Notes: generated by a model not told the origin, from the sequence alone. 11,385 nucleotides of DNA from JBGPIT01 sp041485125 (GCA_041485125.1 JBGPIT010000142.1:1-11385); one strand, 5' to 3'; shown: positions 1 to 8,062, counted from the first letter of the stretch. Numbers and translations: made by a program.

Positions 1-474
1 ATATTTGGCGTTGCAATCGGCGTCGGTCGCTTCGAGGCCGCTCACCAGCGCGCGGCCCTGGCGTCCTTCCGCGGGAGCGATCGTGAGCAGGTAGACGCCG
101 GTGCCCGCGACGTACACGCCGGTCTGGAACGGCTCGCACGGGGCAAACGCGGACGCGCCATTCGCCACCGTGCTGCGCGCCCGCACCAATGACAGCTTGA
201 CCGTCCCGGCCAACCTGACGGTCTGCCCTTCACGATTGATCGCGACACCCGGCGCGATCTCGACGACGGGCGTAGCGCCAGCTCCGGCGCTCTTCGAGAC
301 CTCCAGGCCCGACACGATTCCATCGCCGATCGCCCGGCCGAGCAGCTTGTGCGTCTCGCGATGCGCCTCTTTCTCTTGCGTCAGGTCCTCACCGGAGAGG
401 ATCCGCCCGTTGAAGAAGTTCGTCGACCGAATCCCGCCGTCGAAGACCGGTGTGAGTAAATCGACCGTGCTCAC
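1..474 (-). CDS. Second fibre-like/appendage protein sharing the N-terminal domain of its neighbour, partial (3' end outside window)
   Basis: The first 158 codons of a gene running off the left edge; the frame is open from GTG at 474 to base 1. The start is set by GAGGTGA four bases upstream. The N-terminal domain matches that of the 620-residue protein next to it: N19, G23, L26, D30, T-Q-E at 32-34, G52, V-S-G-L at 54-57, then A-P-G-V-A-I-N-R-E-G-Q (80-90 region), equivalent to the neighbour's D-P-G-E-A-L-S-P-R-G-Q. After that come GVYVAGTGVYLLTIAP (near 121-136) and a start of further beta strands. The function is not established; the shared domain suggests that both proteins dock to the same kind of baseplate site or pack side by side. 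Expected length and C-terminal domains cannot be seen. This gene has lower GC (57% in the row 361-420) than the core genes. Confidence 0.8.
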   Translation of the reverse strand, partial: MSTVDLLTPVFDGGIRSTNFFNGRILSGEDLTQEKEAHRETHKLLGRAIGDGIVSGLEVSKSAGAGATPVVEIAPGVAINREGQTVRLAGTVKLSLVRARSTVANGASAFAPCEPFQTGVYVAGTGVYLLTIAPAEGRQGRALVSGLEATDADCNAKY

Positions 475-478
475 GATG

Positions 479-485
479 TCACCTC
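479..485 (-). promoter_or_regulatory. Ribosome binding site deciding the GTG start of the last gene
   Basis: GAGGTGA on the minus strand, in the 13-base gap after the fibre-like gene and 4 bases before GTG at 474. The frame has no other start codon nearby. The ATG at 491 that overlaps the upstream stop is in another frame and ends after six codons, so it is not the start. Confidence 0.65.
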
Positions 486-487
486 GA

Positions 488-2350
488 TCATGCTTGGCGT
501 CCGTACCGGCTGATCTCGATCATCATCTCGGCCTCGGCCAAAGTGTTGGTATCGATGCCGCTGGACCCATCGTGGACGGCGAGCTCCAATGCGTCGGAGA
601 GAAATCGAGCGAAGAAGACGATCGGCGCGGCGACGTGAATGTCCCGTATGACCGGCAGCGCCTTGACGAGGTATTGAAACGAGCCGTCGGGTTGCTCGTA
701 TCCGTTGAATCGCACTCTCACCGTGCTCGAAGCGACGGCCTGAGCGCTCAAGCCGTTGTAAACTGGTGGGTGCTGGTCGGTGCCGTCGAGCCGCACCCAG
801 CCGGCCGCGACGATGGCGTACCGCGGCAAACCCTTCGGGTGCTCGACGAAGTCGCCGACGCCCGCCGCCGCCGGAGCGCCCTGCCACTGGCCGCTGACGA
901 CGGTCAGCACGTCGCCTTCGTTGGGCGCGCCCGCCACCACCGGCACGTTCTGAATCCGCGCGACGGTGACCGCGCCGATGTTGCCGGTGACGTCGCCGCC
1001 AAGCGGGTGGGCGTCGGCGGCCGCGCGATGCGGCGGGATCGGATCGGGCGGCGTGCCGTGCGTATGGTCGCCGCGGCTGTAAGCGTTCGACGTACCGCCG
1101 CTCGCAGGCTGGCCGAACGCGACCTCTTGCGCGACGGTGCCGGACGGGGTCAGCGCACCGGGCGCCGCGGGAGGCAGCGTCGTCGGCGTCCATTTGCCGC
1201 CTTCGAAGGCGAGCACCTGGTGGGCGCTCGGGGCGGCGGCATCGATCTCGACGTGGCGCAGCTTCTCGACCGTGGTGCTCGCGGCGGGACCGGTGACGTC
1301 ACCCGCGAGCAGACCGCCGTCGGGCGGTGAACCGATCGCGCCATTCGTCGGACAGCGGCAGCACAGCAGCCACTCTTGCAGCATCCGCAGGTGAACGAGA
1401 TACGGCCGCCGCGTCTCGTCGACGTGCACCGCGACCACGTCGTCGACCTTCAGCTCGCCGGTGAGCTCGTTCACGAGCGGCACGTCGATCTCCGCGAGCA
1501 AGAGGCAATCTTCGTCGGGGCGGCGCTCGGAATCGTCGGCGTGCTGGTCGCAGCAGCTCTTCGCGAGCCAGTCGGGGCGCCAGCGCGGTCGCAGCTCGGT
1601 CACCCAGAGGCGGAACGCGGCGCGGAGATAGTCGCACGCGTCGGCGCTGTGAATGCGGAGCGACGACGGTGGCGAGCCGTACATGAAATCGGGCGGTGAC
1701 GCCGGCCCGACCGTCGCGGCGCGCACCGCGTTCAAGAGCTCCTCCAGGGTGGCGAAGCTGCCGGCCTCGTCGGTGATCTCGACGCGGCACAGCCACTCGA
1801 CGAAATCGCGGACGGCATCCTCCTCGCGCTGGTCGGGCGGCTCGAAACGGAGCTCGAGCTTGAAGTCGTCCGTCAGACGCGAGGGCGCCATCAGCTCGTC
1901 CTCGCTGCGACACGGCTCGCCGGGGATCGGCACGTCGTCGGTCGGGCACTCGCGGTAGCAGAGGACGACGGCGAGTCGCAGCGCGCTCGGCGGCGAGCCG
2001 AGGCGCCGGAGCACCTCGCGGCGGTTGTCCTCGATCGCGAGCCAGGCGTTGAGCTTCGCGCATTGCGCCGGGCTGACGTGGATCAGCTGGCCGCGCGGGC
2101 TCAGGGCCTCGCCCGGATCGACGACGACCTCCGGGCCTTCCGCGCCGGTCTCGACGTGCACGCGCAGCCCGGAGACCGTCCCGTATCCCAGCAGATCGCG
2201 GGCGAGCCACTGGTCGTGACCGGAGAGGTAGGCGAACTCCTGCGTGAAATCGTCGACGCCCAGCACCATCCCGAGCACGTAGTTCACGTGCTTCAGCGGA
2301 TCGGGCGGCGGCAGCGCGAGGGTGGTCGCTTGAGCCGTGAACGTGCTCAT
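488..2350 (-). CDS. Fibre-like eCIS appendage protein with DHTHG collar motif
   Basis: A 620-residue protein that looks like a baseplate-attached fibre. Residues about 20-95 form a small domain (N23, G27, D-D-F-T-Q-E at 33-38, GYGTVSGLRV at 55-64, V-D-P-G-E-A-L at 77-83) shared with the next gene. Residues 97-333 contain all eleven cysteines, including C266-C267 and C330-C331-x-C333. From 345 on the composition changes to Gly/Ala/Pro/Thr-rich fibre-like sequence, with two copies of a G-D-V-T-G unit (near 350 and 452) flanking SRGDHTHGTPP (425-435), a motif seen in many phage tail fibres. The last 120 residues are beta-rich and may be a tip. The likely role is cell or surface binding, or bracing the baseplate; the partner is unknown. 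It follows tail protein I with a 4-base overlap, the usual place for fibre genes. The 3' end has lower GC than the other genes. Confidence 0.82.
   Translation of the reverse strand: MSTFTAQATTLALPPPDPLKHVNYVLGMVLGVDDFTQEFAYLSGHDQWLARDLLGYGTVSGLRVHVETGAEGPEVVVDPGEALSPRGQLIHVSPAQCAKLNAWLAIEDNRREVLRRLGSPPSALRLAVVLCYRECPTDDVPIPGEPCRSEDELMAPSRLTDDFKLELRFEPPDQREEDAVRDFVEWLCRVEITDEAGSFATLEELLNAVRAATVGPASPPDFMYGSPPSSLRIHSADACDYLRAAFRLWVTELRPRWRPDWLAKSCCDQHADDSERRPDEDCLLLAEIDVPLVNELTGELKVDDVVAVHVDETRRPYLVHLRMLQEWLLCCRCPTNGAIGSPPDGGLLAGDVTGPAASTTVEKLRHVEIDAAAPSAHQVLAFEGGKWTPTTLPPAAPGALTPSGTVAQEVAFGQPASGGTSNAYSRGDHTHGTPPDPIPPHRAAADAHPLGGDVTGNIGAVTVARIQNVPVVAGAPNEGDVLTVVSGQWQGAPAAAGVGDFVEHPKGLPRYAIVAAGWVRLDGTDQHPPVYNGLSAQAVASSTVRVRFNGYEQPDGSFQYLVKALPVIRDIHVAAPIVFFARFLSDALELAVHDGSSGIDTNTLAEAEMMIEISRYGRQA
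872..1309 (-). repeat. Fibre shaft units flanking a DHTHG motif
   Basis: Residues 348-393 and 450-493 of the fibre-like protein share the plan G-D-V-T-G, about 7 residues, T-V-x-(K/R)-(L/I), a V-x-(I/V) step, a V-L then K-W or Q-W. Between them lies SRGDHTHG (425-432), encoded at about 1055-1078. Such units are common in phage fibre shafts and are probably trimeric. The similarity is weak but ordered the same way in both copies. Confidence 0.6.
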
Positions 2351-5300
2351 CCTGTGTTCTCCATGGCCAAGGCGTCGTTTCGGCGACGCGACAAACGGTC
2401 GCGTCCGGCGATGCGGCGGTCGGCGGCGTCCTGCGGCGGCGCGGCGGTGAGCCGGCTCTCGGCCAGGAACGAGTGACCGAGGACGAGCGCGCTCATCAGC
2501 TCGGGCGCGCGGCTGCCGCGATCGAGGACGGTGTCCTCGCCGACCTGCGCGCCACCGACGCGGAACAGCGCCCAATAGAACTTCACGTCGAAGACGGTGT
2601 GGGCGGGCTTTTCCCACTGCACGATGCGTTCGGCGATCTCGTAGCGGCGGCGATACTCGGCGGGGTCGCCTCGTTGATCGGTCGGCAGCGGCAACAGCAC
2701 GCTGAACCGATGCGCGCTCCGATGCATCGCCAAGACGACGGACTCGAGCTGGTACCAATCCCGCAGCGCCGCGACCGGGCGCGGCAGCGCGTCCGGCAAC
2801 GACACGCTGTCGAACCCCGACCACGTCGTCTCGTGCGCGTCGTTCAGCGCGCCGACGCGACGGTAGCGGCGGGCCAGGAAGTCTTGCCAGAGGCGGCGCG
2901 CGCTCGCGGCGACCGACGCCGCCGAGAAGCTGCGGAAGGCCTCCCAGTCGCAGCGGCGCACCGGATCGGCCGGCACGCCGGCCGGCAGCGGCACCTCGGT
3001 GAAGGCGGCGTAGTCGGCGTCATAGGCGGTGTCGAGCGCCCCGACGTCACCGTACGCGCGCGCCAAGTATTGTTGCCATTGCCGCCGGTCGTCCGTGCTC
3101 GCCGACGGCACGAAGCCGAGCGTCCGGCGCGCGAAGTCCTCCCACACCGCGGCCTTCTCGGTGACGAACGCGTTCCAGTCGAGGAGCGCCACGCTCCGCG
3201 CCTGGAGATCGCGCGGCAGTGGCACCGCGCCGAAGTCGGCGTACGTCGTTGCCCAGCTGGCGTTGAGCGCGCCGACGTCGGCGTAGCGCCGCACGAGAAA
3301 CGTCTGCCAGAGCTCCGCGTCCCCCGGCTCGACGCTCGGCGTGACCGCCGCCGCGGAGGTCTCGGCGAGCAGCTGACTCTCCGGGCTGCGGATCGGAAAC
3401 GTGACGACGGACGGCAGCGGCGTCACCGGACGGTAGCGACGGCCGAGGAACGCCTTGTACCGATCGTGCAGGTCGGGCGCGCCGAGGGCCGGTGACCAGC
3501 GCGCCGCCGCCGTGATCTCGGGCAAGCCGTCGAGCTCGGTCGGATCACCGAGGACGACCCCGGGCGTCCGGCGCGTCCGGAACGTCTCGACGATGCGAAT
3601 CCCGCCCGGCTGGACGCGTTTCGAGCGGCGATCGACGGAGCGCGGCGCGGGCGCGCAGTCCTCGTAGCGCCGCGCCGCGATCCGCCGCGGGACGTACGCT
3701 TCGGTCGCGGCGAAGATCGTCTCGTCGGCGCACGGCTCGAGCGCGAGCCGGAGCGCGATCTCGAGACCGCGGATGGTGCCGCGACACTGGAAGAACTCCA
3801 TCGCGCGCGCGACGAAGAGCCGCCGCTTGCGATCGTCCCAGGTGGGATCGAGGACGACGCCGAACCAGCCGGCGAGCCACGGCAATGCCTCGGCCGGCGC
3901 GCTCGCCGGATCGAACAGCAGCTGAACCGCCGCGATCTCGTCCTCGACGCCGGTATAGACGCCCTCGAGATTCGCGAGGAAGCGCTCCACGAACGACGCC
4001 GACTGCGCGTCCTCTCGGTACACGCCCGGCAGGTAGCGCTGGGCGTAGGAGAAGCGCGGATAGTAGGCGCGCAGCGCTCGCAGCCGCGGCGTCGTGCGCT
4101 CGTTCCCCGCGAGCTCGAGCTTCACTTGCGCGTACCTGCCGCGCGCGCGCTGGATCAGCAGCTCCCAGGTCCCGTTCCCGTGCGCGCGGCGGGCGGCCCG
4201 CTCGTCCAAGGCGTCGGTGCGTGCCGCCCCCGCGGCAGAAGGCGCCCAGCGATTGCCGCCGCCGCGATAGTCGGCGCCGTTCGCGAACGCCTGCTCCGAC
4301 CCCGCGCCGCGCAGGTACGGATCGGGCTCGGCCTGCCACTCCGCGATCTCGACGTCACGCCGCTCGTTCGCCGCGCGCGTCCAGACGGCGACGTGCGTCT
4401 CGGGCGGAATGCAGGCGTCGAGCATCAGGCGATGCCACACGCAATCCGGCTCGCCGCCGTCGAGCACCGGCGTGTGCAGGGCGGCCTGCGCGTCGAAGCG
4501 CGGCCGGCGTTGCTCGACGAGGGGGATCCAGCCGTCGGAGAAGTCGTAGTAGGCCTGGCTGCCCGCGGCGACGAGGCCCTTGCCGCCGAAGAGGCGCATC
4601 GGCAGATGCTCGGCGACCGCGTCGAGCTCGAGCTGATCGTCGCGCTGGGTGATACGGAACGCGAACGCCTGGTTGCCGTCGGCGCCGGCGACGTAGAGCC
4701 GGTCGGCGACGAGGCCGTCGGGCCCGCCGTGCTCGGGCACGAACGCGAAGTCGTGGGCGAGCAGCACGAAGGTCGAGCCCGGCTCGAGCACGGCGTGCAC
4801 CGCCGCCGTCGACACCGGCGCGCCGAGCTCGGCGCCGAAGCGGTAGCGGTGGATCATGGAGGGCGCGGGGTCGCGGCGCTCGAGGATCAGCACGGTCCCG
4901 TCGGGCAGCGCCTCGATCGCGATCGCGTCGAGCGCGCCGAGCGGCAGCGCCGCGTCGAGGTTGATGCCGGTGGAAAACGTCTGCGCAGCGCTCCGCCGCA
5001 CGGCGCCGCCGCCGGCCGACTGAAAATCGTCACGACTCTCGGCGGCGATCGTGCGCTCCTGCTGATCCCGCCGGACGACGCTGAAGAATCGATCGAGGCC
5101 CCAGTAGCGCGTGCCGGGCTGCAGTTGGCGGCGGTCGCGGTCGAGAATCCAGACGCCGCCGCCCGGCATCGGCGCCATGTCGAGCGGCGAGAAGCCGATG
5201 CCCTCGGGCCACAGCATCTGTCGCGGCGGACCGCCGGCGTGGAGATCGAAGATCAGCAGGCCGGCCGGCCGCAGGACACCGACGACGAGATAGTGATCCT

Positions 5301-5745
5301 CGGTCACCGCCAGGCCGCTGAGCGGCCACGTCGGCGGCGCCGCACGCGCGGACGCCGGCGCGAACCCCCCAGCCGCCTCGCGGCGCCGGCACTCGACGCC
5401 GTCGCACGGCGACCAGAAGTGCGACGTCACCTGCGTGCCCGCGGACGCGACCAGGATCTCGGTGCCGTTCTCGCTGATCCAGTACCAGGTGCCGAAGCGA
5501 TCGCGCCCGGCGCCGCGGCGATCGTCGATCGCCGGTGGGACGTCTTTGGCCGCCGCGACGAATTGAAAAAGACGCGGCAGCAGCGTGAGCTCGTCGCGAT
5601 CGTCGTCCCAGCTGAGCGCCACCTCGGCACGCGCGTCCGGGTCGGCCTTCCACGCGTCGCCCAACACGTGCCCGTCCTCGTCCAGGCAGCGCGCCCAGTC
5701 GGCTTTGCCGAGCAGGAGGTGGAATCGTGTGCCGTTCGCGTCCAC
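2347..5745 (-). CDS. Multidomain phage tail protein I (gpI, TIGR02242-type) with probable N-terminal beta-propeller
   Basis: A 1132-residue protein with several parts. (1) Residues about 85-410 are beta-rich repeats (GTWYWI at 85-90, GGGVWILDRD at 195-204, PDGTVLILER at 281-290, DRLYVAG at 348-354) that read like an NHL-type propeller, with WGLDRFF at 215-221. (2) Residues 556-670 are the gpI domain: RALRAYYPRFSY (556-567), YLPGVYRED (571-579), LPWLAGWFGVVLDPTWDD (621-638) and GTIRGLEIALRLAL (656-669). (3) Residues 762-1010 hold a degenerate half repeat and three clear repeats. (4) Residues 1030-1100 close with EKPAHTVFDVKFYW (1045-1058) and V-L-G-H-S-F-L (1088-1094), usual at gpI ends in eCIS; an Arg-rich tail follows. 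gpI proteins sit at the outer wedge and carry the fibres. The gene starts with GTG 1 base after the J stop, and its TGA overlaps the next ATG by 4 bases. Confidence 0.9.
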   Translation of the reverse strand: MDANGTRFHLLLGKADWARCLDEDGHVLGDAWKADPDARAEVALSWDDDRDELTLLPRLFQFVAAAKDVPPAIDDRRGAGRDRFGTWYWISENGTEILVASAGTQVTSHFWSPCDGVECRRREAAGGFAPASARAAPPTWPLSGLAVTEDHYLVVGVLRPAGLLIFDLHAGGPPRQMLWPEGIGFSPLDMAPMPGGGVWILDRDRRQLQPGTRYWGLDRFFSVVRRDQQERTIAAESRDDFQSAGGGAVRRSAAQTFSTGINLDAALPLGALDAIAIEALPDGTVLILERRDPAPSMIHRYRFGAELGAPVSTAAVHAVLEPGSTFVLLAHDFAFVPEHGGPDGLVADRLYVAGADGNQAFAFRITQRDDQLELDAVAEHLPMRLFGGKGLVAAGSQAYYDFSDGWIPLVEQRRPRFDAQAALHTPVLDGGEPDCVWHRLMLDACIPPETHVAVWTRAANERRDVEIAEWQAEPDPYLRGAGSEQAFANGADYRGGGNRWAPSAAGAARTDALDERAARRAHGNGTWELLIQRARGRYAQVKLELAGNERTTPRLRALRAYYPRFSYAQRYLPGVYREDAQSASFVERFLANLEGVYTGVEDEIAAVQLLFDPASAPAEALPWLAGWFGVVLDPTWDDRKRRLFVARAMEFFQCRGTIRGLEIALRLALEPCADETIFAATEAYVPRRIAARRYEDCAPAPRSVDRRSKRVQPGGIRIVETFRTRRTPGVVLGDPTELDGLPEITAAARWSPALGAPDLHDRYKAFLGRRYRPVTPLPSVVTFPIRSPESQLLAETSAAAVTPSVEPGDAELWQTFLVRRYADVGALNASWATTYADFGAVPLPRDLQARSVALLDWNAFVTEKAAVWEDFARRTLGFVPSASTDDRRQWQQYLARAYGDVGALDTAYDADYAAFTEVPLPAGVPADPVRRCDWEAFRSFSAASVAASARRLWQDFLARRYRRVGALNDAHETTWSGFDSVSLPDALPRPVAALRDWYQLESVVLAMHRSAHRFSVLLPLPTDQRGDPAEYRRRYEIAERIVQWEKPAHTVFDVKFYWALFRVGGAQVGEDTVLDRGSRAPELMSALVLGHSFLAESRLTAAPPQDAADRRIAGRDRLSRRRNDALAMENTG
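2358..2362 (-). promoter_or_regulatory. Ribosome binding site for the fibre-like gene
   Basis: GGAGA on the minus strand, followed by 7 bases and then ATG at 2350. The ATG overlaps the stop of the tail protein I gene (ATGA), so this site sets the start and discards the long open frame upstream, which only shadows the tail protein I gene. Confidence 0.55.
2728..3312 (-). repeat. Three protein-level tandem repeats in tail protein I
   Basis: Residues 812-1006 contain three repeats starting at W813, W890 and W953. In each the pattern is W-Q-x-(F/Y)-L-x-R-x-Y-x2-V-G-A-L-(N/D), an F-x2-V-x-L-P whose Pro lies 31 residues after the first Trp, and a D-W whose Trp lies exactly 44 residues after the first Trp. 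The 45-residue cores therefore align without gaps, while the linkers between them differ (77 and 63 residues from Trp to Trp). A half copy without the second part begins near residue 762 (position 3462). The repetition is in protein, not in DNA: I saw no matching long DNA repeat. Confidence 0.85.
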
Positions 5746-5746
5746 G

Positions 5747-8056
5747 CTACTGGCACTCCTGGGGAATGATGGGCACCGGCAGGAGCTCGGCGGTCGGCGC
5801 GACGTCGCTCGGCGTGCCGCGCAGCTCCGCCAGGTCGATGGGGTCGCCGATCGAAACCGAGATGCCGGCGACGCGCGGCAGCTCGAGGCCGCGCATCTCC
5901 ACTTGCGGCGCGGGGTCGTCGCTTCCGGACGCGAGCAGCACCTGGTTCACCAGCGAGACGCCGGCGACACGGCTCGCCTCGGCCATCAATTCGAGCGCGA
6001 CCACCGGCTTGCGGAGCGGCCAGCCGCGACGTGGGTCGCCGGTCTGCAGGGTCGGCACGGCCGTCTCGTCCTCGGGTGCGTTCGCGTCACGCGCGGGCAG
6101 CGGCGCGAAAAATTGCGCCAGCCGGCGCTTCACGGCCTCGCGCACCTCGGCGATGCTCTGGCCGGCGATCGTGTTGATGCCGATCGAGATCCAGATCGGC
6201 ATGTAGGTCGGACCGCGCAGGAAGACCTCGGTCGTCACCAGACGGCGGCCGTCGATGTAGTCGCAAACGGCGTCGAGGAAGAGCTGATCCGGGTACGGCG
6301 CGTCGGGCTGCGCCGGATCGTACTTCGGCACGATCATCAGGGTCACGGCGCCCGGCGCGTCGCCGGGCTCGTTCAGGTCGAGCTCGGGCGTGAACGCGGG
6401 AATCACGTCGACGCGACCGATGTCGACGCCCGGCGTGCGGCGCGTGATGGTCTCGAAGTCGGCGGCGTTCACCAGGCGGTCGCGGTGCTGCAGGTAGCGC
6501 GCGATGTGCTTCTCGCCCTCGGCGACGGTCTCGGCCTCGGCGCCGCCCCAGGTCCGGACGGGATTGGTGACGGTGACGCCGGCGGGAAGCGCGGGGCCGC
6601 TGGTGATCGCCTCCGGGTTGACGTTGCCGTCGCGCCCGACGCTGTAGTCGTAGTCGACGCGCACCGTCGCACCGAGCGGCGGGCGAGCGCCCCGCAACCC
6701 GTCTCCGAAGCGCACCTCCCCGGACTCGGCGTCGACGGCGAACACCTTGACGCGGTCGTTCTTCGTGACGCGCGCGCCCGGCGGCTGGCGCGGGTCGGCG
6801 ACGGGCACCTCGGGACCGGCCGCGGTGAGGTCGTCGATGCGCGTCCAGCGCTCGGCGGTCCCGTTTGCGACCGTCAGCCGCACCGAGTCCGGGATCACCG
6901 GCGTCTTCGACAAGCGCACGGTCTGATCGGGCGCGCCGCTGCCCTTCGGCAGCAGCTCGTTCCCGATGTGCGCGCGCTGCTCGACCATCGACGCGTTGAT
7001 GCCGACCCAGAGAAAGGCCGCCCGCCCGCGCGCCCGCGGCCCGACGCGCAGCCACGTCAGCACGCGCTCGTTCAGATTCGTGTCGTCGAGCGCCGGCGGA
7101 AAATCGCCCACGCCGGACTCCAGCGGGTCGAGATTGTCCCAGAGCGCGAGATCGGCGGCGGGCGGCAGGGTGACCTGCACGACACCGGGCTCGGCGAGCA
7201 CGTCGGTGTCGGCGGCGACGTCGAGCGCTCGATAGCGCGCGCGCCGCTGACTCGGCTCGGACGGCAGCAAGCCGCCGATCGGAATCTCCACCTTGAGCAC
7301 CGCGGTGCCTTCGGCGTCGGAGCGGCCGGCCGGCAAGAGCGTGCGGCCGCTCTCACCGAGCGACGGCACCACGCCGAGGTTGACGGTCTTGCCGCCGATC
7401 TTGCCGCGCACCTGCGTTCGGAGATCCATCCACGCGGCCGGCGTCGGTTGCGCCGGACGGTCGCCGGCGCGCAGCATGAGCGCGATCCACAGCGACCCGT
7501 CGACGCTCTGCTGCGCGACGTCGACGGCGCTGCCGTCGCGCGGCGGAAACGGCACCGTCTCGTAGAGCCGCGCCTCGGTCGGGACCGGACCCCGGAGGAA
7601 CGAGGCGTAGAGCTGATCGTAGTAGGCCTTCAGCTCCTCCGTCGGCTGGCCCAAGGCGCGCTTGTAAAAGACCCGCGCCTCCAGCGGCAGGACGTCGAGC
7701 CCCCGGACGGTGCGGAAGGGAACCTGACCCGCCAGCACCTCGAGTCCGGCGTCGAGCGTCAGCGTCTCCTGCGGTCCGCGCTCGTTCGCGAACGTGACCA
7801 CGCCACGGGCGGCGCTGGCGGGCTGCAACGGCACCCCGAGCAGCTGGAGAAACTTGCGCCGGTTGCGCTCCGGAATCTGGTTGCTGCGATAGAGCAGCGT
7901 CTCGGTGAGGAACGCGAAGAGCTCGATCAGCGTGACGCCGGGATCGCTCTTGTTGAAGTTCGTCCATTCCGGCGTGTGCACCGGAATGCGGGCGAGCGCC
8001 TCGTCGACGAGCTGCTGATAGTTGCGATCGTCGAGCGTCGGGAGGGTGAGCGGCAT
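5747..8056 (-). CDS. Large baseplate wedge protein, baseplate J-like (TIGR02243-type putative baseplate assembly protein)
   Basis: A 769-residue protein of the enlarged baseplate J type found in eCIS loci, about twice the size of phage P2 J. The N-terminus has the hallmark H-T-P-E-W-T-N-F (27-34) and SDPGVTLIELFAFLTE (37-52), then LLYRSNQIPERN (54-65). Residues about 85-430 form a long beta-rich insertion relative to P2 J. The conserved J core follows: E-V-R-F-G-D-G-L-R-G (447-456), N-P-V-R-T-W-G-G-A-E-A-E-T (498-510), and RDRLVNAADFE (525-535). The end (about 610-710) carries the family's alpha/beta tail, with a segment near 655-675 (P-E-D-E-T plus GDPRRGWPL at 673-681) typical of the eCIS version. 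Its role is to dimerise in the wedge and form the baseplate ring. GAGG lies just before the ATG. The stop is one base from the next gene's GTG. Confidence 0.94.
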   Translation of the reverse strand: MPLTLPTLDDRNYQQLVDEALARIPVHTPEWTNFNKSDPGVTLIELFAFLTETLLYRSNQIPERNRRKFLQLLGVPLQPASAARGVVTFANERGPQETLTLDAGLEVLAGQVPFRTVRGLDVLPLEARVFYKRALGQPTEELKAYYDQLYASFLRGPVPTEARLYETVPFPPRDGSAVDVAQQSVDGSLWIALMLRAGDRPAQPTPAAWMDLRTQVRGKIGGKTVNLGVVPSLGESGRTLLPAGRSDAEGTAVLKVEIPIGGLLPSEPSQRRARYRALDVAADTDVLAEPGVVQVTLPPAADLALWDNLDPLESGVGDFPPALDDTNLNERVLTWLRVGPRARGRAAFLWVGINASMVEQRAHIGNELLPKGSGAPDQTVRLSKTPVIPDSVRLTVANGTAERWTRIDDLTAAGPEVPVADPRQPPGARVTKNDRVKVFAVDAESGEVRFGDGLRGARPPLGATVRVDYDYSVGRDGNVNPEAITSGPALPAGVTVTNPVRTWGGAEAETVAEGEKHIARYLQHRDRLVNAADFETITRRTPGVDIGRVDVIPAFTPELDLNEPGDAPGAVTLMIVPKYDPAQPDAPYPDQLFLDAVCDYIDGRRLVTTEVFLRGPTYMPIWISIGINTIAGQSIAEVREAVKRRLAQFFAPLPARDANAPEDETAVPTLQTGDPRRGWPLRKPVVALELMAEASRVAGVSLVNQVLLASGSDDPAPQVEMRGLELPRVAGISVSIGDPIDLAELRGTPSDVAPTAELLPVPIIPQECQ
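5756..5760 (-). promoter_or_regulatory. Ribosome binding site for the tail protein I gene
   Basis: AGGAG on the minus strand, inside the last codons of the J gene and 10 bases before GTG at 5745. It supports the GTG start, which has no competing ATG nearby in frame. Confidence 0.5.
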
Positions 8057-8062
8057 CGGGCC

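Noticed and set aside
101..1330. Plus-strand open frame of 409 codons at the left end
   Set aside because: It spans two real minus-strand genes and their junction, and its translation has no recognisable fold.
2351..2824. Upstream extension of the fibre-like frame to position 2824
   Set aside because: It overlaps the conserved gpI C-terminus; the ATG at 2350 has a good ribosome site and the usual 4-base overlap.
2728..3312. The GH42-like wording of the repeats as evidence of glycosidase activity
   Set aside because: Only a short helical stretch is alike; no catalytic glutamates or TIM-barrel sequence surround it, so no enzyme is called.
4126..5769. A 547-codon plus-strand open frame opposite tail protein I
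   Set aside because: Low-complexity Arg/Val/Glu-rich translation, antisense to a gene with clear domains.
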